Below are positions 1-7,630 of a DNA stretch of 19,449 bases, piece by piece. How positions within the stretch are numbered: the stretch's first letter is position 1; each line of letters opens with the position of its first letter. Where the stretch lies: NCBI GenBank assembly GCA_002398515.1, contig DGZL01000035.1:15794-35242 (forward strand), given 5' to 3'. The DNA comes from Firmicutes bacterium UBA4981. GTDB taxonomy: Bacteria > Bacillota > SHA-98 > UBA4971. The notes beneath the pieces were generated by a model. That model ran no database searches and was not told the origin of the DNA. It saw nothing but the letters and a program-made list of their open reading frames with translations. The translations under genes and the position numbers were made by a program.

Positions 1-194
1 GATATGCTTGCGATTTCATCTTCCATCTGTATGAACTTCCCGCCGACCTTCGGGAGTATCGCTGACAGTTCCTCCGCAATTTCCGTTGAAGGAGTTATGG
101 GGTACCCGGCAAAAAACCGGAGGCCTGCCTCAACAGCCCCTTCGGCACATGCTTCATTCCCTTGCATCAATCTTATCTTCGTCTTACTTCCCAT
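1..194 (-). CDS. korA: 2-oxoacid:ferredoxin oxidoreductase, alpha subunit (KorA-like), 5' part only
   Basis: Only the first 64 codons are in the window; the rest lies beyond base 1. The visible N-terminus carries the KorA/VorB alpha-subunit signature: a GNEACAEGAVEAG stretch, then FFAGYPITPSTEIAEE and FIQMEDEIAS. In this family the subunit helps form the thiamine diphosphate active site of enzymes that oxidise 2-oxoacids (2-oxoglutarate, branched-chain 2-oxoacids) to acyl-CoA and reduce ferredoxin. The ATG at 194 overlaps the 3' end of the upstream ferredoxin gene by 11 bases and has GGAGGT seven bases upstream, so the two are translationally coupled. The ferredoxin-first order fits a KorDA(BC) operon. 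The exact substrate (2-oxoglutarate versus another 2-oxoacid) cannot be decided from this fragment. Confidence 0.85.
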   Translation of the reverse strand, partial: MGSKTKIRLMQGNEACAEGAVEAGLRFFAGYPITPSTEIAEELSAILPKVGGKFIQMEDEIASI

Positions 195-468
195 CGACAC
201 TACCTCCCCGGGTACCGGATCTCTCTTTCTTCCTGTCACCGGCAGGCGCCACTTGGATAGCTAAATCCGGACACATAATCTCACAGATTCCGCATCTCGT
301 ACAGTCTTCCACGCGCGCTACCTGCGCCTTTCCCCCCTCCGGCCTCTCCAACACATTCTTTGGACAGAACGAGACGCAAATATCGCATCCCTTGCACCAT
401 CTGTCGTTGATAATCACCGGCCGGCTGTTTCCATTCACAGCCGGACCGGCATTACCTGACTTCTGCAT
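184..468 (-). CDS. korD: 2x[4Fe-4S] ferredoxin, delta subunit of 2-oxoacid:ferredoxin oxidoreductase
   Basis: A 94-residue protein with two complete cluster motifs: CKGCDICVSFCP (C25, C28, C31, C35) and CTRCGICEIMCP (C56, C59, C62, C66). This is the bacterial 2x[4Fe-4S] fold that passes electrons from the oxidoreductase core to free ferredoxin. The ATG at 468 is preferred over the in-frame GTG at 474 because AGGTGG lies nine bases upstream of the ATG and too near the GTG. A charged C-terminal tail of about 20 residues (KKERSGTRGG) follows the second cluster. It overlaps the alpha-subunit start by 11 bases, and it begins 42 bases after the flavoprotein gene ends, so it is probably part of the same long minus-strand transcript. 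A role as a private ferredoxin for the Hdr cluster is possible but less likely. Confidence 0.85.
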   Translation of the reverse strand: MQKSGNAGPAVNGNSRPVIINDRWCKGCDICVSFCPKNVLERPEGGKAQVARVEDCTRCGICEIMCPDLAIQVAPAGDRKKERSGTRGGSVDGK

Positions 469-510
469 TGACACTCGCCACCTTTGTTTTATGATTCAGA
501 AACACTTATC

Positions 511-2148
511 TCAAACTGCCGGATCAGCGCCGGGAACAGATTGGTAACGCGTGTAAGGAGGCAAGAGGATAGGTGAGATCTTGTCTTTCGCAAGTCCTGC
601 TTCCTCCAGTTCCTCATGATACCTTGATACATGAGCCAGTGAGAGAGGCCCGGGTTTCACATGTCGTGCCCTCTCCGAGGCAGCGATACCTGCTCGCCTG
701 CCAAATACCACGACGTCAAGGAGAGAGTTACCCATGAGCCGGTTCCGTCCATGGACTCCGCCGGAAGTCTCACCTGCAACGAATAAATTGTCTACTGTAG
801 TAACCCGGGTGTCATCCCTTATGTCGACCCCGCCATTTTGATAATGCAATGTGGGGAAGACTATGATAGGTGTTTCTCTCATATCAATGCCAAACCTTGC
901 ATACTGGCGATACATGGCAGGCAAGGATCGGAGGATCGTTCCCTCCCCGTGAATCTTCTCTATCATGGGAGAATCCAACCACACCCCGGGCTGTCCGGTT
1001 TCTGTGACAATCCCCTTCTTCCTCTCAAGACACTCACGGATTATGGCGCTTGAAACCGCGTCTCTGGTCTCCAAGGGGTACACGAACTGCTCACCGTAGA
1101 TATTGACCAGTTGTGCCCCGAGGCCCCGCACCTTCTCAGTAATGAGAAGGCCGACAATCTGCTCAGGGTAGGCAGCGCCCGTTGGATGGAACTGGGTCGC
1201 ATCAAGGAATACCAGGCGTCCGCCTAATCGATAAGCCATAACCAGTCCGTCTGCAGTCGCGCCATAGTGATTGGTGGTTGGAAAATCGTTAATATGAAGC
1301 CTTCCGAATCCCCCTGTAGAAACCACAACGGTTTTGGCCCGGGCCACAAAGAACTCCTTGGTTTCGAGATTCATAAGAACCGCCCCTCGGCATGTGCCTT
1401 CACCGTCAGACAAGAGCTCTACAGCAGGGGAGAATTCCAATACAGGGATTTCCCTGTTTCTCACTTCGTCTCTCAAAGTGCGCATAATCTCTGCGCCCGA
1501 ATAGTCCCTTGCAGCATGCATGCGTTTTCTGCATGTGCCACCACCATGTTGAGTGACCATGGTCCCATCCGGCTCTTTGTCGAACATGCACCCCAGGTCT
1601 TCAAGCCACCTTATTACCAATGGAGCGTCATAGACAAGGGCCTTCACAAGCTCCGGCTTATTGGCGAAACCCCCTCCGCCCATTACGTCAAGGTAATGGA
1701 GGTTTGGCGAATCATGGGCTTTGTCTGCAGCCTGAATCCCGCCTTGAGCCATCATGGTATTGGCGTCACCGAGCCTCAGTTTTGTTGCCAAAAGAACGTT
1801 TGCCCCTGCAGCATTTGCCATAAGCGCAGCAGATGCGCCTGCGCCGCCTCCGCCTATGATCAGCACGTCAACATCGCAATCTATCTTGTCTAAGGGAAAC
1901 TTGTCCGGATCCAGCCTGCTCCAAGATTCCAAAACGTCTACAAGCTCATGCGGCATGACTGCTCCCTTTGAGACACCGACCTTGATGGGACGCATTGTAT
2001 CAGGACGATAGTCAGGATGAAAGCCTTCAAGAAGCTGTTGCTTTTCTTCGGGACTGAGTCGTGCGTGCCTTTCATCATATCGTCTCTGCCTCGTGGCTTC
2101 CACAGCCTGGATGAACTCGTTCATTTTCGGGGTATAAGACACATTCAT
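511..2148 (-). CDS. Fumarate reductase/succinate dehydrogenase-type flavoprotein (TfrA-like)
   Basis: A 545-residue FAD protein. The Rossmann motif GGGGAG is at about residues 99-104, after an N-terminal extension of about 90 residues that ordinary SdhA/FrdA lack. All active-site residues of the fumarate reductase fold are present: H321 (QFHPTG), T337/E338 (LITEKVRG), the proton-shuttle arginine R362 (ETRDAVSS), H435 (PTLHYQNGG) and R470 (GRNRLMGNSLLD). The histidine that binds FAD covalently in SdhA/FrdA (HTVAA(E/Q)GG) is Asn130 here (NTMMAQGG), so FAD should be non-covalent. The C-terminal helical domain is very short (about 60 residues after the last FAD motif), as in the archaeal thiol:fumarate reductase subunit TfrA. 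Predicted: reversible fumarate reduction in the cytoplasm, electrons passing through the adjacent Fe-S subunit. L-aspartate oxidase (NadB) shares the NT..AQGG feature and is an alternative relative, but NadB does not pair with SdhB-like proteins. The start is ATG 2148 or GTG 2142, just after AGGGAGG. Confidence 0.8.
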   Translation of the reverse strand: MNVSYTPKMNEFIQAVEATRQRRYDERHARLSPEEKQQLLEGFHPDYRPDTMRPIKVGVSKGAVMPHELVDVLESWSRLDPDKFPLDKIDCDVDVLIIGGGGAGASAALMANAAGANVLLATKLRLGDANTMMAQGGIQAADKAHDSPNLHYLDVMGGGGFANKPELVKALVYDAPLVIRWLEDLGCMFDKEPDGTMVTQHGGGTCRKRMHAARDYSGAEIMRTLRDEVRNREIPVLEFSPAVELLSDGEGTCRGAVLMNLETKEFFVARAKTVVVSTGGFGRLHINDFPTTNHYGATADGLVMAYRLGGRLVFLDATQFHPTGAAYPEQIVGLLITEKVRGLGAQLVNIYGEQFVYPLETRDAVSSAIIRECLERKKGIVTETGQPGVWLDSPMIEKIHGEGTILRSLPAMYRQYARFGIDMRETPIIVFPTLHYQNGGVDIRDDTRVTTVDNLFVAGETSGGVHGRNRLMGNSLLDVVVFGRRAGIAASERARHVKPGPLSLAHVSRYHEELEEAGLAKDKISPILLPPYTRYQSVPGADPAV

Positions 2149-2155
2149 CCCCTCC

Positions 2156-2836
2156 CTACTCAGGCTCGATGTCCCTCTGGTTGTAGAGGGCTTCAAGTTC
2201 TGCCCGGGTGAGTTTCGTCATGTCATCGAGGCTTTGGTCAAATGCCCCATCCAGGATCTCCCCGACCCGAGACGCGAGATGCTTTGCCCTGGGCGCCACG
2301 TGCCTCGCATAGAGTCTCCTCGTAAGGATCGCAATGTTATACTGGACAGTCTCCGCCGGGCAGCGCGCTGCGCATAAACCGCACATTAAGCAGTCAAAAG
2401 ACATATCTGCAGCTTTGGTAATATCTCCTCTCATGGCGGCTGCCATATAATTCATGACATCCAGGTCTTGGGGGCATGCTTTGGTGCAAGTATTGCACCC
2501 TAAGCACCTTGTAAGCTCAGGATATAGTTTTACTATATCACTCAGGCCGGGACGGAGCTTCTCCACGTCATACGTGGCCTTATTCGCAGGGAAAACAGGT
2601 ATTTGAGTCAGGTACATGCCGTCCTCAACCACTGTCTGGCATGCCAGCCCCACCATGAGCCTGTAGTCGTCAGGCATTCGGTAGACTGTGCCACATGCGC
2701 CGCAGAACCCTCCGCGACATCCACAACCGCGGATAAACTGATAACCTGCATACTCCATGGCCTTCATTATTGTAAGGCTTTTTGGAACCTCATAAGCCTT
2801 ACCCATAATGAAAATTCTGACTTTCTCTTCTTCCAT
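2156..2836 (-). CDS. SdhB/TfrB-like iron-sulfur subunit
   Basis: A 226-residue electron-transfer subunit. Residues 1-85 form a plant-type [2Fe-2S] domain with C40, C45, C48 (CRGGFCGAC) and C66. Residues 105-165 carry two full [4Fe-4S] motifs, CLGCNTCTKACP (C111-C121) and CLMCGLCAARCP (C149-C159). Classical SdhB has a [3Fe-4S] site in the last position; here the cysteine set is complete, so a [4Fe-4S] cluster is expected. There is no HdrB-type CCG domain at the C-terminus, unlike archaeal TfrB, and no membrane-anchor subunit is encoded nearby. It is therefore predicted to wire the flavoprotein (starting eight bases after its stop) to soluble partners rather than quinones. The ATG at 2836 sits directly behind a G-rich ribosome binding site and just after the stop of the preceding gene (2850), so translation is probably coupled. 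Confidence 0.82.
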   Translation of the reverse strand: MEEEKVRIFIMGKAYEVPKSLTIMKAMEYAGYQFIRGCGCRGGFCGACGTVYRMPDDYRLMVGLACQTVVEDGMYLTQIPVFPANKATYDVEKLRPGLSDIVKLYPELTRCLGCNTCTKACPQDLDVMNYMAAAMRGDITKAADMSFDCLMCGLCAARCPAETVQYNIAILTRRLYARHVAPRAKHLASRVGEILDGAFDQSLDDMTKLTRAELEALYNQRDIEPE

Positions 2837-2849
2837 CCCCTCACCCCCT

Positions 2850-3944
2850 CTACCTGGGCTCAAGCTCGTCTTCTCTAAATGTCGTGAATGGGAGTTGATC
2901 CTCTTGGCTCCTGCCGGGGACATACTGAAGAAGGCCTTGGGTCCTTCTAGCCACCCCGGCGAATAACTGGAACAGCTTAATATTTACAGGGCACGCATCT
3001 TCACACATACCGCATGCCACACAAGACAGGGACATATGATTCATACGTGTCAGATGATAAAGAAGCGTCTCTCCGGGAATTTTGAGGCCACCCTTCCTCC
3101 CTGCCCGCCCCAGGATTTGCCTTGTCTCGTAATCAAAGACATCCCCGTCAAAAATACACTCCCTGCAATAGCAAACCGGACATGCCACCCTGCAATTGCG
3201 GCAGCCTATACATGCTGCCAAAAGCTTGGCGACACCTTCAATTCCTTCGCCATCCAGTTCAGCGTGGGCCTTCTGTAAGAACTCCCGGTATGCGTCGTTG
3301 CGCTCTTCTTTAAGCGTGGCAAGAACACCCTGGCGCTTGCCCGCTAAGACATCTCCTCTTTCAAATCCCAGCTCTTCTATGACTCCTGCTATACCAGGGT
3401 CGAGTTCCGGAGATAAAGAAGCAAGCAAGCCACTTTCGTCATCAAGGCCTATGTGTCCTATGTTGATACCGGGGAAAGCTGTGTCAGGAGGATTAGGGTT
3501 CAGGCATACTCTGCATGCGTCGCGAAACTGAAGCCTGCTCGTATCAGAATACGCTTCTTTGTATTCCTCTCTGTCAACCGTCCCAACACAATCAATACCG
3601 ATAACAAAGAGATTGTCAGCCTCAGCTTGCTTGAGTTTCACAAGTTCCACAAGGGCACGGATCTCACACGGTTTAAGAAGGACGCCGATTCTGCCTCGAG
3701 GTTTCTTTGAAACAGCTCGAGCCACAGGAGAAGCTCCGTTAACCGGCATCACCGAAGCAAACGGTTCAGCCCTCTGTCTAATGAGCTCCGGATCTTTCGC
3801 CATCAGGTACGTGATAACCCCTGGCACAGGCATTACAGGGACAACCATAGCATCCACTACGCCGAGCTCGAGCAATTTCGCGAGAAACTCGCTGAGCGCT
3901 CTGGCTCTACCTTCTTCTCCGACAGGGATCACAAGGTTATTCAT
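2850..3944 (-). CDS. FrhB/FdhB-family flavin/Fe-S protein (coenzyme F420 hydrogenase/dehydrogenase beta subunit-like)
   Basis: A 364-residue protein. The middle has the FrhB/FdhB C-terminal-domain hallmarks KPCEIRALVELVK (C93) and FVIGIDCVG (C119), plus C144/C147. The C-terminal part has clusters of cysteines: CIGCRNCRVACPVCYCREC (C245-C263) and CVACGMCEDACP (C308-C318), consistent with two or more [4Fe-4S] clusters. In methanogens FdhB/FrhB bind FAD and exchange electrons with F420, and FdhB can dock on the HdrABC-MvhD complex. Here it directly follows mvhD and precedes the SdhB-like subunit, so it is a good candidate for a flavin entry or exit module of the complex. Whether it uses F420, NAD(P)H or only protein partners is not visible. 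The ATG at 3944 is preferred (GGGGTG about 11 bases upstream); a GTG at 3956 is possible. Confidence 0.78.
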   Translation of the reverse strand: MNNLVIPVGEEGRARALSEFLAKLLELGVVDAMVVPVMPVPGVITYLMAKDPELIRQRAEPFASVMPVNGASPVARAVSKKPRGRIGVLLKPCEIRALVELVKLKQAEADNLFVIGIDCVGTVDREEYKEAYSDTSRLQFRDACRVCLNPNPPDTAFPGINIGHIGLDDESGLLASLSPELDPGIAGVIEELGFERGDVLAGKRQGVLATLKEERNDAYREFLQKAHAELDGEGIEGVAKLLAACIGCRNCRVACPVCYCRECIFDGDVFDYETRQILGRAGRKGGLKIPGETLLYHLTRMNHMSLSCVACGMCEDACPVNIKLFQLFAGVARRTQGLLQYVPGRSQEDQLPFTTFREDELEPR

Positions 3945-3983
3945 GGCTGAAGTCACACCCCGATCTGGTCATCCGGACCGCTT

Positions 3984-4415
3984 TCACGTAAACCACACAG
4001 CCTTCGCAGGATTGGGACCCAGGGCCTTCAAAGAATCAACCATCTCTCTGACGGTTTCTGCAAACAACGCGCCTTCACTTGCGCTGATAAACTTAAACCA
4101 CACTCTCTCGCTACCGATACCCAATTCATCCAGAACTTCTCGCAAAACCGCCAAACGGCGTCTGGCTTTGTAGTTCCCGTTAACATAATGGCAGTCGCCT
4201 TGGTGACATCCGCCCACCAGGACTCCGTCCGCACCATCAAGCAGCGCCTTGAGGATGTACATGGGATCTACTGATCCTGAGCACATGACTCGGATCGGAC
4301 GTATGTTTGAAGGGTATTGAATCCTCGATACCCCCGCAAGATCAGCCCCGGTATAAGTGCACCAATTGCACAAGAAAGCGACAATTCTCGGCTCGAAGTC
4401 CACGGAAGCCTCCAT
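3984..4415 (-). CDS. mvhD: MvhD-like [2Fe-2S] electron-transfer protein (hydrogenase iron-sulfur subunit family)
   Basis: A 143-residue protein covering the whole MvhD/HdrD-associated domain. The five conserved cysteines are present: C16 and C19 (FLCNWCTYTGAD), C45 (RVMCSGSVDP), C70 and C75 (GGCHQGDCHY). In methanogens MvhD carries a [2Fe-2S] cluster that passes electrons from hydrogenase or formate dehydrogenase to the HdrA flavin. No hydrogenase or formate dehydrogenase catalytic subunit is encoded in this window, so its donor is probably the FrhB-like protein encoded 39 bases downstream, or an enzyme encoded elsewhere. The ATG at 4415 has AGAGGGGG upstream; the in-frame GTG at 4457 has no ribosome binding site. 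A 90-base gap separates it from the double HdrA gene. Confidence 0.85.
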   Translation of the reverse strand: MEASVDFEPRIVAFLCNWCTYTGADLAGVSRIQYPSNIRPIRVMCSGSVDPMYILKALLDGADGVLVGGCHQGDCHYVNGNYKARRRLAVLREVLDELGIGSERVWFKFISASEGALFAETVREMVDSLKALGPNPAKAVWFT

Positions 4416-4505
4416 CTCGGTTCCCCCTCTTCCAATCCTCGGTACACCCCTATGCACGCGGGGACATTGGCAAAACCACAGCCTGGAATCGCCAAATGGC
4501 CGATA

Positions 4506-7500
4506 TCATAGGACCGCCGCATCCAGCGCGGCCAAGAGCCTTAGCGCTTCAAACCCAACATGTTCCGCTGCCCCTCCCGGACAAGCTACCTGACAAGACC
4601 CACAGCCCTGACACCGAAACTCATCCACAACTGCGACGCGCAAGTCCTCATCAAGTGATCTGGCATCGTACGGACATGCTTCTACGCAGACTCCGCATCC
4701 TCTGCAAAGCCTGGTTCTCACATTTGATGTATTCTCTTTGGAATGCTCCTCTCCTCCCCGCAGCCTGACCGCCGCCCTTACAGCAGCTGCCTCCGCGGAA
4801 ATCAAGGCTTCCCTTACCGTGGTCGGAGCTCTTGCAGTTCCGCACACGTAGACTCCGGGTGTGAGAAAGTCCGTAGGCCGCGCCTTTATATCGGCTTCTG
4901 TGTAAAAGCCGTGTGGGTCGAAATCTATCCCTAGTCCGGAAGCCAAAGCAGCGTCACCTGAACCTTCAACTCCGACGGACAGCACTACAAGGTCTGCAGG
5001 AATGTGAAGAAGTTCGCCAAGGCCTTCATCGAAAGCCTCCACCAAAACAGGCTCTCCATTATCACCCGGCAACACCTCGGGCACGGCATTCTCCGGGTAT
5101 CTTATGAATACCACACCCATATCCCTGGCCTGTTCGTAGAAAAGCTCGCAAAACCCGGGCGCCCTCATATCTCGATGAAGGACGTATACTTCCGTTTGAG
5201 GACGGTGAGTCTTCATGCGAATAGCGTTCTTCAAGGCCTGCAAGCAGCATATTCGGCTGCAGTAAGGCCTTTCGGCATCACGGGAGCCCGCGCATTGTAT
5301 CATTACTACACTTCTGATCTCACCCTGCAAATCCTCTAACATAAGGCCTGCCTGATTAAGTTCAGTCTCAAACTCTGTTTGTGTGATAACCCCTGACAAA
5401 ACCCGGCGCGTAAAGGTCTTGGGGGCTTCAGCCTGAGTACCGCCGGTAGCCAGGATAACCGCTCCGCACTCAATTTCCCCCACGAGGCTCTTTGAACCTG
5501 CCTCTTGACTCTGAATCCTTGCCCGAAACCCTCCGCCAACACGGGATATACAGGAAATCTCAGACAATACATGCACTTCAATAAGAGGATCTTGCCGGAT
5601 TTCGTTACTCAGCGTACTAACAAGGGCTTGGACGTCCATACCCAGGAGAGAACGGGTCATTCGGCCTGCCCTTCCTCCGAGAATAGGCGCCTTTTCTACC
5701 AAGTGAACCTTATGGCCTAAGTCAGCCAAGGCTTTGGCTGCCCTCATTCCTGCTATACCTCCACCAATTACCAGCGCACCTTCTTGGATAGGCCGTGTCT
5801 TTTTGGTGAGGGGTTTTCCATGGCGTGCTTGTTCTATCGCCATTGCCACAAGATCCAAGGCTTTTTCCGTGGCGGATTCATCATCTCTATGTGGCCACGC
5901 ACATTGCTCACGGATGTTAGCGATCTCCAAGAGCCCTTTCTTTATTCCGACGTCTCGAAGCCTCTCCTCGAAGACTAAGGCAACGTCTCTTGGTGAACAC
6001 CCGGCTATGATCACTCTGTCTACATGATCTTGGTTTATGCCGGCTTGTAGCGCCTCAATACCCCAGTCCATACACATGTCAGGAATCTCCATTGCAGTTA
6101 CGACTTGGTCTTGCTCCTTTGCCCATTTGATAATCCTGTCAATATCCAGGCCGTCCATGGAGGCTTTGCACCTGCACACAAAAACGCCGATTCTTTCCCC
6201 GTCTGCCTCTCGTTCGTCGTCAACGTCATCTGCGATCTGCACGTGTTCAGGCTTCGGCGTCGGAGAAGTCTCTGATGCACAAGGAGACTTTGCCTCGGTA
6301 AGCGTGTCTTTCAAGGCGTGAAAGGCGCACGCCCCGGACCACAAGATTGCAGTTGGAATATCCTGAGGCTCAACACCTCCGCCGCATACGTATATTCCTT
6401 CCCTCTCTGTGGCAACCGGAGAAAACCCGGTAACATCTGAGCCAAGATAGCCGAACAGTCCCTTCTCAATCCCCAAAGCCTCTGACAATTCGTCTATTCC
6501 GTCAGGCGGGGTGAAGCCTGTTGAGAGCACAGCCAAGTCAAATTCCCCACGAGACACTGCCCCATCCGTTTCCACCGAGACATACACATGTTCATCCCCT
6601 GGCTCAATACACGAAACTCTACAAGGCACAAACTCCACACCCAGACCTTTGGCTTTTTCGTAGTACTCCTCGAACCCTTTCCCACACGCCCTTATGTCGA
6701 CGAAAAAGACCTTTACAACTGCGTCAGGCATCAACTCCTTAAGCTTCATAGCTTCCTTAATTGCATACATGCAGCACACAGCTGAGCAATACGGAGTCTC
6801 GCCCGCCCTGTCACGAGAGCCTATACATTGGACAAAAGCTATTCTTCGTGGAATTCTACGGTCAGACCCGCGAATTAACCTGCCTCCTGTCGGGCCGGAC
6901 GGACTGATTAGCCTTTCCAATTCCAGCCCCGTAATGACGTTTTCAGTGCGGCCGTATCCATATTCCTTGCGCGTCAGAGGGTCATAATGGCCCAGACCGG
7001 GGCCGGCAATTACTGCGCTTACCGAAAACTCAACGTCACAAGGCTTAGCGTTAAGATTGATAGCGCCTGTGGGGCATGCCTCTACGCATTTCCCGCACCT
7101 GTCACAAGCGCTTTCGTCCAAGGCGAAAACACCGGGAAGGCTCCGGTGGCCCGGGCGGTATATTGCTTTGTGGGAAAGCATGCCGGTATGGGCAGGCACA
7201 TCTACCTCAACAGGGCAGACCGCCTCACACTTCCCGCAAGAATCGCAAAGCGCCCTCCGGACGTATTCGCCCTTTTGCCCCACAGTAACAGTGAAATTGC
7301 CTACTTCCCCTTGGACACTCTTTACACGACTATCAGTCAGTAGAGTTATCAAAGGGTGACGAGAGACCTCTATCGTCGGGCAGTAAGCCTGCTCACTGAT
7401 GGCCATATTACATACCCCGCAACTCGCAGTGGGGAATGTCCTGTCCAACAGCGTGACCAGCCCACCGCATGTGGGAGATGAGTCAACAAGGAATACCTTG

Positions 7501-7601
7501 ACCCCTGCCTCAGCCAGGGTCAGCGAGGCATGCATCCCTGCTATTCCGCCTCCCACAACCAAAACCGCACTACCATTATTTCCGTGTCCTACTTCCAGCA
7601 T
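4506..7601 (-). CDS. Tandem-fused double HdrA flavoprotein
   Basis: A 1031-residue protein made of two HdrA-type halves. Half one (about 1-435) starts directly at the flavin-binding motif GGGIAGM (17-23), keeps the inserted cysteine region TFPTASCGVC (C61, C64) with C74, two [4Fe-4S] ferredoxin motifs (CDSCGKCEAVCP, CDRCGKCVEACP), and the QCIGSRD...PYCSAVCC segment. A charged, proline-containing linker (about 435-470) follows. Half two (about 470-1031) has the HdrA N-terminal domain (VFVCRCKA, C535, ANIREQCAWPH), a second GGGIAGM motif (613-619), QCAGSRD...PYCSRICC, and two C-terminal [4Fe-4S] motifs (CRGCGVCVEACP, CQGCGSCQVACP). Half two lacks the inserted cysteines and the internal ferredoxin domain (GGRAGRMTRSLLGMD replaces them). 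Canonical HdrA is about 650 residues. Predicted: a two-flavin hub that bifurcates electrons or relays them to ferredoxin. The start at 7601 lies 29 bases after the hdrA stop, with only a weak AAGGG upstream. Confidence 0.87.
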   Translation of the reverse strand: MLEVGHGNNGSAVLVVGGGIAGMHASLTLAEAGVKVFLVDSSPTCGGLVTLLDRTFPTASCGVCNMAISEQAYCPTIEVSRHPLITLLTDSRVKSVQGEVGNFTVTVGQKGEYVRRALCDSCGKCEAVCPVEVDVPAHTGMLSHKAIYRPGHRSLPGVFALDESACDRCGKCVEACPTGAINLNAKPCDVEFSVSAVIAGPGLGHYDPLTRKEYGYGRTENVITGLELERLISPSGPTGGRLIRGSDRRIPRRIAFVQCIGSRDRAGETPYCSAVCCMYAIKEAMKLKELMPDAVVKVFFVDIRACGKGFEEYYEKAKGLGVEFVPCRVSCIEPGDEHVYVSVETDGAVSRGEFDLAVLSTGFTPPDGIDELSEALGIEKGLFGYLGSDVTGFSPVATEREGIYVCGGGVEPQDIPTAILWSGACAFHALKDTLTEAKSPCASETSPTPKPEHVQIADDVDDEREADGERIGVFVCRCKASMDGLDIDRIIKWAKEQDQVVTAMEIPDMCMDWGIEALQAGINQDHVDRVIIAGCSPRDVALVFEERLRDVGIKKGLLEIANIREQCAWPHRDDESATEKALDLVAMAIEQARHGKPLTKKTRPIQEGALVIGGGIAGMRAAKALADLGHKVHLVEKAPILGGRAGRMTRSLLGMDVQALVSTLSNEIRQDPLIEVHVLSEISCISRVGGGFRARIQSQEAGSKSLVGEIECGAVILATGGTQAEAPKTFTRRVLSGVITQTEFETELNQAGLMLEDLQGEIRSVVMIQCAGSRDAERPYCSRICCLQALKNAIRMKTHRPQTEVYVLHRDMRAPGFCELFYEQARDMGVVFIRYPENAVPEVLPGDNGEPVLVEAFDEGLGELLHIPADLVVLSVGVEGSGDAALASGLGIDFDPHGFYTEADIKARPTDFLTPGVYVCGTARAPTTVREALISAEAAAVRAAVRLRGGEEHSKENTSNVRTRLCRGCGVCVEACPYDARSLDEDLRVAVVDEFRCQGCGSCQVACPGGAAEHVGFEALRLLAALDAAVL

Positions 7602-7630
7602 AACTCTGCTCACACCCTTGCTCGAGTAGG

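Noticed and set aside
1267..1893. Plus-strand coding frame of 208 codons inside the flavoprotein gene
   Set aside because: It is antisense to a gene with intact catalytic motifs. Its translation has no recognisable domain and is a by-product of the opposite strand's codon pattern.
511..2836. Classical membrane-bound succinate dehydrogenase
   Set aside because: No SdhC/SdhD anchor gene is near, the flavoprotein has no covalent-FAD histidine, and the Fe-S subunit has a complete second [4Fe-4S] motif rather than the [3Fe-4S] pattern.
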